Positions 9,658 to 18,531 of a DNA stretch of 64,000 nucleotides are shown here, piece after piece. Each line of letters starts with the position of its first letter. The first letter of the stretch is position 1. The translations under genes were made by a program, and so were the position numbers. The stretch comes from PCC-6802 sp943367755. GTDB taxonomy: Bacteria > Cyanobacteriota > Cyanobacteriia > Pseudanabaenales > Pseudanabaenaceae. The notes under the pieces were generated by a model, which saw only the letters and a list, made by a program, of their open reading frames with translations, was not told the DNA's origin and searched no databases. The DNA is taken from positions 1-64,000 of the forward strand of contig CALRKB020000018.1 in the NCBI GenBank assembly GCA_943367755.1. The letters run 5' to 3'.

Positions 9658-9909
9658 ATGACTACTTTTGCACTGCATGTACCAGATGATTTGTACCAAT
9701 CGCTGATCAAAGTTGCCCAAAAAACAGGAATAACTGCTGAGGAACTAGCAATACAATACATTTCTACCGCAGTATATAGCGTCAATGACGATCCTTTAGA
9801 GGAATTCATAGGAGCATTCACTAGCGATGTTCCTGATTGGGTAGAGCATCACGATCGCTACCTTGGTCAAGCTGGAATGAACATTGGAGCAGCAGAAGTG
9901 GATGGCTAA
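9658..9909 (+). CDS. Putative antitoxin (CopG/VapB-like)
   Basis: 83 residues. The first 40 residues, FALHVPDDLYQSLIKVAQKTGITAEE, resemble a ribbon-helix-helix DNA-binding domain of a small antitoxin. The acidic C-terminal half (DDPLEEFIGAF, DVPDWVEHHDRYLG) would be the toxin-neutralising tail. The last bases overlap the start of a PIN-domain gene (ATG at 9902 inside this gene), the usual antitoxin-toxin coupling. DNA binding and autoregulation are inferred from the family only. Confidence 0.7.
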   Translation: MTTFALHVPDDLYQSLIKVAQKTGITAEELAIQYISTAVYSVNDDPLEEFIGAFTSDVPDWVEHHDRYLGQAGMNIGAAEVDG

Positions 9910-10318
9910 CCTCTTTGTCGATACCTCTGGCTGGGGTAATATCATTGACAAGACTCAGCCAACCCATAATCTTGCTGCCGATATTTACCGTACCGCTCGT
10001 CAAGCGAATCACAAGATCATAACAACCAACTACATCATCACTGAACTTGCTGCCCTGCTTGCTAGTCCTCTCCGCATTCCTAGAGTAAAGGCTATAGCCT
10101 TCATCCAGAGCCTAAAAACTTCTCCGTACGTGCTAATTCTGCACATCAGTAAAGATTTAGATCGCAAAGCATGGGAACTATTCTCCAGCCGCGAGGATAA
10201 AGCATGGAGCTTAGTAGACTGCTCGACGTTCGTCGTCATGCAACAGAATAATATGATCCAAGCACTCACTACAGACCACCACTTCGAGCAAGCTGGATTC
10301 ATGAGGTTGCTAAAATGA
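9902..10318 (+). CDS. PIN-domain ribonuclease toxin (VapC-like)
   Basis: About 138 residues. The start MANLFVDTSGWGNIID carries the first PIN acidic residue (VDTSGW), a Glu lies in TNYIITELAALL, and a late acidic cluster lies in KAWSLVDCSTFVVMQ. Together these make up the metal-binding site of VapC-type endoribonucleases. The ATG at 9902 is preferred because the protein then begins at the conserved beta strand and overlaps the upstream antitoxin gene by eight bases. The frame is also open six codons further up to 9884. Likely target: tRNA or rRNA, as for relatives. Confidence 0.82.
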   Translation: MANLFVDTSGWGNIIDKTQPTHNLAADIYRTARQANHKIITTNYIITELAALLASPLRIPRVKAIAFIQSLKTSPYVLILHISKDLDRKAWELFSSREDKAWSLVDCSTFVVMQQNNMIQALTTDHHFEQAGFMRLLK

Positions 10319-10389
10319 AATGTCAAAACTACTGAGATAATCAAGACATCGCATACAGAACTAAGTCGGCACCTGTATATTCTCTTACT

Positions 10390-12855
10390 ATGGAAATTCC
10401 CACCCCGCAAATTGATATCAACCGCTTGCAGCAAGCCTTAACGGTAGAGGCGGAGAATGGGTTTAACAATTTGCAGGGCAAACAATATTATTTTGCAGAC
10501 TTCCTTAGCCTTAGCCTAGGAGAATCTATCCCAGACAAGTGGGAGCAACCCGAACGCGATCGCGCCCAAACCCTCGCCACCAAATATAGTCATTACGCTG
10601 AATTGCCCCTGAGCGATCGCCAGCACCTTGTTGCCGAAACCAGAAGACTGCTTTATGAGGTGCGCCGCCGCGAAATTACTGAATCATCACCCCCACCGAA
10701 AATAGAGAAAAAGCCCAAAACTGAAGCCCTAGTCGAGCCTAAATCGAGATCGCTCTCTCTAGATTTGCAATTACAATACCTCGAAGGAGTTGGCCCCCAT
10801 GTGGCGGCAAGGCTAGAGCGACTGGAGCTATACACCGTTGAGGATGTGCTGCACTACTATCCTCGCGATCATATTGATTATGCGCGTCAGATTGCGATCG
10901 CCCATCTCAATCCTGGCGATACTGTCACCGTGATTGGCACAATCCGACGCTATAACTGCTTTACCAGTCCCAAAAATCCCAATCTCACAATTGTGGAGAT
11001 TATCCTGCGCGATCATACCGCCCAGATTAAGCTGAATCGCTTCTGGACGGGCAAGCGCTATAGCAACAAAGGCTGGCAGGAGCAACAAAAACGTCTATAC
11101 CCTCAAGGCGCAACGGTCGCCGCTTCGGGTGTGGTGAAGCAAGGTAAATATGGCCTGACGCTAGAGCAATTTGAGATCGAAGTCCTAGAGCACAGCCACG
11201 ATCGCATTGAGTCGGATACGATTGGTAGGGTTGTTCCCATCTATCCCCTCACCGAAGGTGTCAGTCCTGAACTCATCCGCCGCGTAGCGATCCAATGTCT
11301 ACCTGTGGCACATAGGATCGGCGATCCTATCCCCGAACGTCTGCAAAAGGATTACAACCTGATTGGTCTAGCTGAGGCTGTAGCTCAAATTCACTATCCC
11401 GATGATAGTCATAAACTTGACGCCGCGATCGCCCGGCTCTCATTTGACAAATATTTCTATCGCCGTCTCGTCTCGCTCTATCGGCGACAACAACAGAAAG
11501 CGATTCACTTTATACCGCAAAGCAACCGGATCGAACAACTAGAGCAAATGCTCCCGTTTAAACTTACAGGGGCCCAACAAAGAGCGATCGCCGATATCCG
11601 CAACGATCTGCAAGGCGATACCCCCATGAATCGACTCGTGCAAGGGGATGTTGGATCGGGCAAAACGATCGTGGCGGTTTATGCGCTGCTCACAGCAATT
11701 GAGGCGGGCTATCAAACTGCCCTGATGGCTCCGACAGAAGTTTTAGCAGAACAGCATTACCACAAAATCGTCGATTGGTTCAACCAACTCCATCTTCCTG
11801 TAGAGTTACTGACTGGTTCTACCAGGACAGCGAAGCGGCGGGAGATTCTCAGTCAACTGGCAACAGGCGAATTACCACTAGCGATCGGTACGCATGCGCT
11901 GATTCAGGATGGTGTAGATTTTAGCCAGCTTGGTTTGGTTGTGATTGACGAACAACATAGATTTGGCCGCGATCAGCGATCGCGACTTTTGCAAAAAGGG
12001 GAAGATCCCCACGTTTTGATCATGACCGCCACGCCAATTCCGCGCACGCTTTATCTCACTAACTCTGAGATCGATGTCAGTATTATTGACGAACTACCGC
12101 CAGGACGGCAACCAATTCAGACTACGCTGCTCAGACCCAGTCAGCGACGTGAAGCCCACGAATTGATGCGCCGCGAAGTTGCCAAGGGGCATCAAGTCTA
12201 TGTCGTGCTGCCCTTAGTAGAAGAGTCCGAGAAAATGGAAGATATTAAAGCCGCAGTAGAAGAACGAGAGTACCTACAAGGAACGGTTTTTCCTAGCTTC
12301 CAAATCGGTCTATTACACGGCAAAATGACTTCCTCAGAGAAAGAAGAAGCGATTTCTAAATTTCGTGATCGCACCACTCAAATTCTTGTCGCAACAACAG
12401 TAGTAGAAGTGGGAGTAGATATTCCCAATGCCTCGGTGATGATGATCGAACACGCGGAGAGATTCGGGTTGGCACAACTGCACCAGCTAAGAGGACGAGT
12501 TGGTCGGGGTGCTGCTCAATCTTACTGTTTGCTCATGAGTAGTTCCAAGACAGAAACAGCCCAAGAACGTCTAAGGGTTTTGGAACAATCCCAGGATGGT
12601 TTCTTTATTGCCGAACGCGATTTTCAGATGCGTGGCAAGGGTAAGGATGAAGGCACAGAGCAGTCAGGACATACAGGGTTTTCGATCGACGATCGCCTAC
12701 CAGATGAGGCTGCTCGTCAGGAAATTTATCAAATTGCGAGGGAAGCAGCCGAGAGAATCATTAAAAAAGATCCGACATTGGCATCTTTTCCGCAACTCAA
12801 AGCAGAATTTGATCGACATTACCAACGCTTACAGGGTGGTGCAATTTTTACCTAA
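10390..12855 (+). CDS. recG: ATP-dependent DNA helicase RecG
   Basis: 821 residues, slightly long for RecG because of an N-terminal extension of about 130 residues common in cyanobacteria. The wedge/OB domain (about 130-300) contains LQYLEGVGPHVAARLERL. Helicase motif I is GDVGSGKT near residues 421-427, motif II is DEQH, motif III is MTATPIPRT, and motif VI is QLRGRVGRG. RecG remodels stalled replication forks and Holliday junctions. It ends convergently with the YbjN-like gene; the two overlap by eight bases at 12848-12855. Confidence 0.96.
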   Translation: MEIPTPQIDINRLQQALTVEAENGFNNLQGKQYYFADFLSLSLGESIPDKWEQPERDRAQTLATKYSHYAELPLSDRQHLVAETRRLLYEVRRREITESSPPPKIEKKPKTEALVEPKSRSLSLDLQLQYLEGVGPHVAARLERLELYTVEDVLHYYPRDHIDYARQIAIAHLNPGDTVTVIGTIRRYNCFTSPKNPNLTIVEIILRDHTAQIKLNRFWTGKRYSNKGWQEQQKRLYPQGATVAASGVVKQGKYGLTLEQFEIEVLEHSHDRIESDTIGRVVPIYPLTEGVSPELIRRVAIQCLPVAHRIGDPIPERLQKDYNLIGLAEAVAQIHYPDDSHKLDAAIARLSFDKYFYRRLVSLYRRQQQKAIHFIPQSNRIEQLEQMLPFKLTGAQQRAIADIRNDLQGDTPMNRLVQGDVGSGKTIVAVYALLTAIEAGYQTALMAPTEVLAEQHYHKIVDWFNQLHLPVELLTGSTRTAKRREILSQLATGELPLAIGTHALIQDGVDFSQLGLVVIDEQHRFGRDQRSRLLQKGEDPHVLIMTATPIPRTLYLTNSEIDVSIIDELPPGRQPIQTTLLRPSQRREAHELMRREVAKGHQVYVVLPLVEESEKMEDIKAAVEEREYLQGTVFPSFQIGLLHGKMTSSEKEEAISKFRDRTTQILVATTVVEVGVDIPNASVMMIEHAERFGLAQLHQLRGRVGRGAAQSYCLLMSSSKTETAQERLRVLEQSQDGFFIAERDFQMRGKGKDEGTEQSGHTGFSIDDRLPDEAARQEIYQIAREAAERIIKKDPTLASFPQLKAEFDRHYQRLQGGAIFT

Positions 12856-13291
12856 TGCGATCGAGTGCCCGCTTACCTCCCCATTGTTCGATAATTTTAT
12901 CATCGTAATCATCAGAAACTTCTAATACTGCTCTTACCGACGATTCCAACTCTTTTTTGTCACAGGTTGAGCCGACGATTGTATGCTCGAAAATAATATC
13001 CCCATTCACATCAACCCCAAATGCCCCAAACATCATCTTGGCATTTTCTTCCAGTAAAAAACGCATCAGATCTGGCTTCAGTTCTATATCCATAGCTACA
13101 TAGGAACGCGTATTGATAATGGCATCGTCATCGTTCCAGGGGAAAATTAAAACTTCTACTAGGGCAGAACCCATGAATAGTCCCAAGCCTGGCACATCTT
13201 GCCTAGCGCAGGGAAACTTATCAAAAATTTCCCGCATCCATAGGGCAATCCTGTCATAGCAGGCTTCTTGTGCTGGCGTTTGAAATTGCAT
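12848..13291 (-). CDS. YbjN-domain protein
   Basis: 147 residues with no signal peptide or membrane segment. The middle part (ALVEVLIFPWNDDDAIIN, then LKPDLMRFLLEENAK) resembles the YbjN/type III secretion chaperone-like fold, which is common in cyanobacterial proteins of this size. No catalytic motif is visible. It overlaps the 3' end of recG on the opposite strand by eight bases. A chaperone or stress role is only an inference from fold similarity. Confidence 0.65.
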   Translation of the reverse strand: MQFQTPAQEACYDRIALWMREIFDKFPCARQDVPGLGLFMGSALVEVLIFPWNDDDAIINTRSYVAMDIELKPDLMRFLLEENAKMMFGAFGVDVNGDIIFEHTIVGSTCDKKELESSVRAVLEVSDDYDDKIIEQWGGKRALDRIR

Positions 13292-13391
13292 GGTTATTAC
13301 CTAGTAAATAGCTAAAAATAATGTTAGCCCTTAGCTAGTCAATTTGAGCTAAAACTTTGTCAAATCCTGACCACTAGCTCTTTTTCAAGAT

Positions 13392-13691
13392 TTAGCATAA
13401 TTCTCTGCACAGGTAATGTTTTTCTGGGTTAGCCAGTGCGATCGCATTTTCTTCAGTTACAATTCCACACGCTTCAATGGAATCCCCTTCCCGCACATCT
13501 GCACGCGGACATTGAGGTCTTCGTCCTCCCACAATCTGAAGAACCAACTCACTGTGATTCTGAGTGGATATAGTTATACTGCCATCACCGCACCAGGTCA
13601 TAGGTTCAAGACTTACATGTAAAACAATTCCTCTCACCACAACTTCTTCACCTTTAGTAAGTGCACCAGTTGGATCTTTAATATCTTTCAT
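13392..13691 (-). CDS. Hypothetical protein, OB-fold-like
   Basis: 99 residues, not recognised. It is rich in beta-prone stretches (EEVVVRGIVLHVSL, GSITISTQ, ELVLQIVGG), and DSIEACGIVTEENAIAL resembles the end of an OB-fold. Four Cys are present (one in TWC, one in PQCP, one in EACG, two near the end in LCRELC, giving five in all), which could bind metal. There is no signal peptide. It lies alone between two oppositely oriented genes. Function unknown. Confidence 0.55.
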   Translation of the reverse strand: MKDIKDPTGALTKGEEVVVRGIVLHVSLEPMTWCGDGSITISTQNHSELVLQIVGGRRPQCPRADVREGDSIEACGIVTEENAIALANPEKHYLCRELC

Positions 13692-13793
13692 TCTAAATAT
13701 AGAGATTTAAGTATTTCCAAATGTTTCTATATTCGCTAGTCATGTCAAGATTGTAGCTGTAACGATCAGGTATTTGTAGGAGCGTCTGAAACT

Positions 13794-14063
13794 ATGCCAG
13801 ATTCTATGATGTATTACGAGGATAATTTCGTCGTACTTTCGCCAGGAATGACGGAGCAGTTTGTGACTCTGCCTGAGCTAGAGGATATACTCGGCAACTT
13901 GCTGACAAAAATACAGGATAACTTGCCCTACGACCTACAAAATATTCCCACAATTCCAGCACAGGTCGAAAGACTAATTAAAACTGCCTGCGATCTTGAC
14001 TGTGGTGATGATGGGGTTTGGCAATGGTATGCTGTGCGCCTAGAAAAGCCTGGAGCAAGCTAA
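13794..14063 (+). CDS. crr7: Crr7-like NDH-1 assembly protein
   Basis: 89 residues. The start MPDSMMYYEDNFVVL and the end WQWYAVRLEKP match the small chlororespiratory reduction 7 family as I remember it from cyanobacteria and plastids. There CRR7 helps assemble the photosynthetic NDH-1 complex. There is no membrane segment or signal peptide, so it would be a soluble cytoplasmic factor. It is monocistronic by context and followed by a strong hairpin. Identification is by pattern only. Confidence 0.68.
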   Translation: MPDSMMYYEDNFVVLSPGMTEQFVTLPELEDILGNLLTKIQDNLPYDLQNIPTIPAQVERLIKTACDLDCGDDGVWQWYAVRLEKPGAS

Positions 14064-14150
14064 ATAGTGTGGGTTTCTGGGGTGCGATCGCAAAAATCTA
14101 TTGAATAAGCGACAGATCGAGATTTGAGTTCCGCGCTACGCAGAGCCTTT

Positions 14151-14177
14151 CAAAAAAGCTGCATAGCAGCTTTTTTG
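14151..14177. terminator. Bidirectional intrinsic terminator
   Basis: Perfect 12-bp inverted repeat CAAAAAAGCTGC / GCAGCTTTTTTG with a three-base loop. It has A-rich and T-rich sides, so it can end transcription from either direction. It lies between the convergent crr7-like and porin genes. Confidence 0.85.
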
Positions 14178-14208
14178 AAAATGGTATAACACTACCCTAG
14201 AGATGATT

Positions 14209-16050
14209 CTAGAAGTTGAATTGCATGCGCATATTTGCGGCAAATACAGTGGGATTACTGCTGAAGTTATTGGGATTAAAGATGACATAGAGATTTGGCA
14301 CGATCGCGATATTTCTGCTAATTGGCAAAAAGTAGGTCGCTTCTAAATCGTACTGAATTCCCCCATCACCCCCACCTGATACCAGGAAGTTTCTCCCGCT
14401 AGTATAGTTGAATGGCATGCCGAAAGATATCGTTCCCTGTGCGCCTTCTTTAAACAAATCGGGAAAAGCTAACCCAATCTGAAAAGACTGTGCTGAGATG
14501 CTACCTCTGCTTCGCAAACCGTTGGAAGGATTGAGATTGGAATTACTAAAACTATAGCGACCAAATAGACCAAAACCCTTGCTGACCAACCAGTCAAAGT
14601 TAGCTATATAGATATCCGATTGAGCATTATTTAAGGCCCCACCGAAACCATCATCCGCTTGACCATTAATGGGAGCAAGTCCACCTACTTGCCCATTAAA
14701 GGGATTTGGCTGCTGGTTAACATGGCTGTATAAGAGGCGCAGATTGAAATCGCGACTGGGGGAAAATGTCACCTGACCGGTCAGAATATTTGTACCTCCA
14801 AATAGACCTTCATTGGGATTTCCCGCCGATCTAGTTCCAGGTAGGAATGTATTATTTTCTGCCAGATACCCCACCATCAACCCTAGCTGGTCGCTCAAAG
14901 CAGTCGAAACGATCGCGCCAGCTCCCTGCTTGACGGGACTGCTCAGCGTACTATTAATCGAGTTAAACGTACCGCTACCATTGAGGAATAGGGTAAAGCG
15001 ATTCTGATCGAACACCCGATACCAAACAATCGCTGGCCCAATTTTTAACTGAGTTTTGTCATTAAAAATCGGGAACTGATAAGAAAACTCCTGGAGCGCA
15101 ACCTTATTTGCGCCTGCCCCCGCTGGAGTTTGCTCAGTAAAAGGAGTACCCCACGTATTTAGTAACCCAGCGCTGGCAAAGCCATTTTCGCTATTGGGCG
15201 AGTCTCCATTACCTGCCACCAATTGCGTTACTAGCAAATCCTTGCCTGTAAAGGAGGTCAGCAAATTTAGCCATACGAGGTTACTGAAGGTGACGTTGGG
15301 ATTATTCCTCAATTCCGACAATGGTGCCCCTGTGACCGGATCGCGACGGCCAATCTCCCGTCGTACCGCTCGATTTGCGCTCGATCCAGTGATATTAAAG
15401 AAGGCTAGCCCGTTGAGTTTTGTCGTAGTCGAGAACTGTTGCGCTTCGATTTGGGCATTTTTTGCTTCCAGTGCCTCGACCCGACCGCGCAATGCTGCGA
15501 GTTCTGCGGCAAACTCTTCCTGCAACTTTTGCACTACTAGATCCTCTTTACTGACCTTATCAGCCAGCCCCGCCGTAATAATTTCGTTAATTTTGTCTAA
15601 ACAAGCATTTAAACCAGCCGCAAACTCATAGCGGGTCATAGCTCGTTGGCCGCGATAGGTGCGATCGGGGTAGCCAGCAATACAGCCATATCTTTCCACC
15701 AAAGACTGTAGGGCTGTAAATGCCCAATCAGTTGGTTTCACATCGCTGAGCTGCGATACAGAAGTGACATTTTGGGCGTTCAGATCGGGATTTTGTCCCA
15801 AGCGATCGCGGTCTAAAGTCTCAGTTAAGCTTAATTCTTGATTGTCCTTGTCAGCAGGAGCAATTCCCTGCGGGATGCGAGTTACCGTCGCTTTTGTTGG
15901 TATAGAAGCTTCGGCAACTGTTACTTCGGTAATTGAGTCACTAATTGTGAGTTCGGTATCTAGTTCGCTGGCAATAGCGGCGATCGCTGTTGCCAGAAAC
16001 ATTGTCAAAGCCACTGCTGGTACAGCAAAAAAGAGTTTTAGGTTATGCAT
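14209..16050 (-). CDS. SLH-domain outer-membrane porin (OprB family)
   Basis: 613 residues. A signal peptide (LFFAVPAVALTMFLATAIAA) is followed by a spacer, then an SLH domain (about residues 100-160; VSQLSDVKPTDWAFTALQSL, GYPDRTYRG, MTRYEFAAGLNAC). A coiled coil comes next (about 170-205), and the rest is a beta-barrel ending in Phe (MRMQFNF), as outer-membrane proteins do. The architecture matches the major cyanobacterial carbohydrate/ion porins, in which the SLH domain anchors the barrel to peptidoglycan. It is monocistronic and convergent with crr7. The solute is not predictable from the sequence; relatives pass small organic or inorganic ions. Confidence 0.93.
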   Translation of the reverse strand: MHNLKLFFAVPAVALTMFLATAIAAIASELDTELTISDSITEVTVAEASIPTKATVTRIPQGIAPADKDNQELSLTETLDRDRLGQNPDLNAQNVTSVSQLSDVKPTDWAFTALQSLVERYGCIAGYPDRTYRGQRAMTRYEFAAGLNACLDKINEIITAGLADKVSKEDLVVQKLQEEFAAELAALRGRVEALEAKNAQIEAQQFSTTTKLNGLAFFNITGSSANRAVRREIGRRDPVTGAPLSELRNNPNVTFSNLVWLNLLTSFTGKDLLVTQLVAGNGDSPNSENGFASAGLLNTWGTPFTEQTPAGAGANKVALQEFSYQFPIFNDKTQLKIGPAIVWYRVFDQNRFTLFLNGSGTFNSINSTLSSPVKQGAGAIVSTALSDQLGLMVGYLAENNTFLPGTRSAGNPNEGLFGGTNILTGQVTFSPSRDFNLRLLYSHVNQQPNPFNGQVGGLAPINGQADDGFGGALNNAQSDIYIANFDWLVSKGFGLFGRYSFSNSNLNPSNGLRSRGSISAQSFQIGLAFPDLFKEGAQGTISFGMPFNYTSGRNFLVSGGGDGGIQYDLEATYFLPISRNIAIVPNLYVIFNPNNFSSNPTVFAANMRMQFNF

Positions 16051-16173
16051 TCACTTGTCTCACCTTACACCGTTGCCACTCCATATTAATACCTAGAGAG
16101 CCCCTGGTATAAAAATTAATTACCAACAAAAATTCAAAGTTTAACGAAGATGCCAGGTAAATAGAAATCTACA

Positions 16174-16743
16174 TCAATCCCACCATAAACTGACACATCT
16201 GCCCATATCAATTCCATCAGCGAGTGCATCAACAGTCCCCACACCTTGATCTACGATATCTGGGCAGAAATCGTAGATTTCTTCAGCAAAGGCAGTCATG
16301 TCTTCGGGAGATGTTCTGAGGCCAAATACAATAGTGTCGGTTTCTGCCTGAAAAATGTCGATGCCGTAGCGACGATCTATGTCCAAAAGTTTTTCAATAA
16401 TATCCTCAGTGAGCATGTTATAATTCACTGCATCAGTTGCAGCTAACCTTAGAATATCAAACTGGGACTCGCCCAGACCAACAACTAATTCGACCAATCC
16501 AGGATACCGATTTTCAGCTAGCGATCGCGTTGTACCAATGAAAGCGACACAACCTGGCTCAAGGCTTTCGCGCAGCTGAGATAACAGTTCTAAACTTCGC
16601 TGTTCTGGGACAAGAGCAGATACACAATTGCTATTTTGTTCGCGTCCAAAATCAATAGTAAAAAAGGCGCGAACTGGCTGGTTAGTAACTGCGGTCAAAT
16701 GCATGGTGGCCATGTAGCGCTGATTATCATTCATTTTGAGCAT
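16174..16743 (-). CDS. DUF4253 domain protein
   Basis: 189 residues. The C-terminal half (DRRYGIDIFQAETDTIVF, then FCPDIVDQGVGTVDALADGI ending SLWWD) matches the DUF4253 pattern, which characteristically ends in a Trp-Trp-Asp. There is no signal peptide. Function is unknown in the family; it is often found as a stand-alone immunity-like or regulatory protein. An internal Met (MNDNQRY) is an alternative start. Confidence 0.75.
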   Translation of the reverse strand: MLKMNDNQRYMATMHLTAVTNQPVRAFFTIDFGREQNSNCVSALVPEQRSLELLSQLRESLEPGCVAFIGTTRSLAENRYPGLVELVVGLGESQFDILRLAATDAVNYNMLTEDIIEKLLDIDRRYGIDIFQAETDTIVFGLRTSPEDMTAFAEEIYDFCPDIVDQGVGTVDALADGIDMGRCVSLWWD

Positions 16744-16890
16744 TTCTCAAATTGATTATTCTATAAAAGCCAGGATAGTTGATGATGACTCCCTCTCATC
16801 AACCATTAGGTTGTTTGACAGAGAGCCATCTTAATTCATTGGATTCTGACCAGGTTGGATGTAGGATGAGATGAACTTCTTGAAAACTAG

Positions 16891-17841
16891 CTAATTTACT
16901 TTTGCCAGGATCGTATCATCGATCGCAAAGTCCATACTGGCTCGATCGCGACCCGATGCTAAATAGTCTTGCTGGAATGAAGTTTCTAAACCTGCTAACA
17001 AATCGAATTGTGGCTGCCAATTTAAGTCGCTGGTGGCTTTATCGACGGATGCAAAAAAGTGTTGCAAGCGGAAGGGGAAGGCTTTTTGTTTGCCAAAGTC
17101 AAACTCTTTAGGGTTATAGTGCACGATTTTCACTGCTTCTAGGGATTTACCAGCAACGGTAGCGCAGAGTTTCGCCAGTCCATCAAAAGTGACGTAGCGG
17201 CGATCGGACACATTGTAGATTTGGTCGATCGCCTGCGGTTTGCCCAATACTGCAGCCATTGCTGCGACTAGATCTTCAACATGACCGAGTTGGGTGATGA
17301 ATTTTCCATTGCCAGGGATGGGAATCGGGCGATCGCGCACTACTCGATCAAAGAACCAGGCTTCTAGATCGTTGTAATTCTGAGGGCCATAGATATAGGT
17401 AGGACGAATGGAAGTATAGGGGAAGCCATAACTGGTAAAGGCTGATTTTAAATATGCCTCGGTATGCAGTTTTCCCTTATGACGGCTCTTGGGATCGGTG
17501 GCATCGCTTTCTATATAGGGCAGTACATCAGATTCCAGATATACGCCTGCCGAACTCATATAGACGAAATGCTGGATGCGATCGCGAAAAATTTCCACTA
17601 GGGGCTGGGTATCGCTCAGTTCGCGGGCATTATTATCAAACACCGCATCAAATTGCTCGCCGCTGAGCTGCTCTTTAAGCTGTTGCGCGTCGGTGCGATC
17701 GCCCTTAATAACCCTGATACCTTCGACGGGTGCGGGTTTATTGCCGCGATTAAACAAGACGACTTCGTGCCCCTGGGCAACCAGTTTCTTTGTCAGAGCC
17801 ACGCCCATAAAACGCGTGCCACCCATGACCAAAATTTTCAT
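16891..17841 (-). CDS. NAD-dependent epimerase, CSP41-like
   Basis: 316 residues with an extended short-chain dehydrogenase fold. The nucleotide motif is MGGTRFMGVALTKKL at the N-terminus and GDRTD follows. The usual YxxxK catalytic pair is not clear: MSSAGVYLESDVLPY is followed by SRHKGKLHTEAYLK. This sequence type is the cyanobacterial counterpart of plastid CSP41, an RNA-binding and endonuclease-like relative of sugar epimerases. A sugar-nucleotide role cannot be excluded. It is monocistronic, with no visible operon partner. Confidence 0.8.
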   Translation of the reverse strand: MKILVMGGTRFMGVALTKKLVAQGHEVVLFNRGNKPAPVEGIRVIKGDRTDAQQLKEQLSGEQFDAVFDNNARELSDTQPLVEIFRDRIQHFVYMSSAGVYLESDVLPYIESDATDPKSRHKGKLHTEAYLKSAFTSYGFPYTSIRPTYIYGPQNYNDLEAWFFDRVVRDRPIPIPGNGKFITQLGHVEDLVAAMAAVLGKPQAIDQIYNVSDRRYVTFDGLAKLCATVAGKSLEAVKIVHYNPKEFDFGKQKAFPFRLQHFFASVDKATSDLNWQPQFDLLAGLETSFQQDYLASGRDRASMDFAIDDTILAKVN

Positions 17842-17931
17842 AAACTTCTTCTTATACTGCTTGTCTACTCTAGGATTTTAGAGTTTTTTAGAGCCTTTAG
17901 CCTAAACTCCTGTACCAAAGCAAACTAAAAG

Positions 17932-17959
17932 TGGGGAAGTGCCGCGCGTGGCCCTCCCC
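17932..17959. terminator. Hairpin downstream of msrB
   Basis: TGGGGA and TCCCCA pair around a GC-rich core containing AGTGCCGCGCG. It lies just after the msrB stop. The core GTGCCGCGC recurs in the 62766-62798 hairpin, so this may be a small repeated element as well as a terminator. Confidence 0.5.
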
Positions 17960-17967
17960 AGCAATAA

Positions 17968-18378
17968 TTATTTGTCCGGTACAAACTTCATCGACACCCC
18001 GTTCATGCAATAGCGTTTGCCAGTTGGGGCGGGGCCGTCATCAAATACATGACCTAAATGCCCACCACAACGGCGACAATGCACTTCAACCCTGGTCATA
18101 AACAAAGTGCGATCCGTGGATGTAGCGATCGCGCCTTCAATGGGATCGAAGAAGCTAGGCCAGCCCGTACCGCTATCAAATTTAGTCCCTGCCGTAAACA
18201 GCGGCAGATCGCAACCCGCACAAAAATAAGTGCCCTTGTCATATACCTTATCTAAAGGACTAGTACGAGCACGTTCGGTGCCGTGCTTGCGTAGTACCTG
18301 AAACTGTTCTGGCGTTAGGATTTGCCGCCACTCTTCCTCAGTTTTATTGATTTCAAACTCGTTCTTGGCATTTCCCAT
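17968..18378 (-). CDS. msrB: Peptide-methionine (R)-S-oxide reductase
   Basis: About 136 residues, normal for MsrB. Zinc ligands are the two CxxC pairs CAGCDLP and CRRCGGHLGH; the catalytic Cys is in RYCMNGVSMKF; the substrate loop is GTGWPSF. The enzyme reduces methionine-R-sulfoxide in oxidised proteins. A start at 18378 (MGNAKNEF) gives the usual length; the frame remains open to 18423. No signal peptide, so cytoplasmic. Confidence 0.95.
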   Translation of the reverse strand: MGNAKNEFEINKTEEEWRQILTPEQFQVLRKHGTERARTSPLDKVYDKGTYFCAGCDLPLFTAGTKFDSGTGWPSFFDPIEGAIATSTDRTLFMTRVEVHCRRCGGHLGHVFDDGPAPTGKRYCMNGVSMKFVPDK

Positions 18379-18531
18379 GAGTCTTGATTTCCTACTTAAT
18401 ATCTCCCAATATAACTGCATCAATACGGCTGTGTGTTATGTCGGTAGTCATGCACTTAACACAGGCGATCGCTAACTGTTTGTCATAATACCGTTACAAT
18501 AACAAAGTTTTAGCTTTGAGATAGTTTAGTT

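Noticed and set aside
12596..12925. 109-codon plus-strand frame
   Set aside because: Lies within recG and the YbjN-like gene in another frame; a shadow.
15194..15631. 145-codon plus-strand frame
   Set aside because: Antisense to the porin coiled-coil region; a shadow caused by biased codons.
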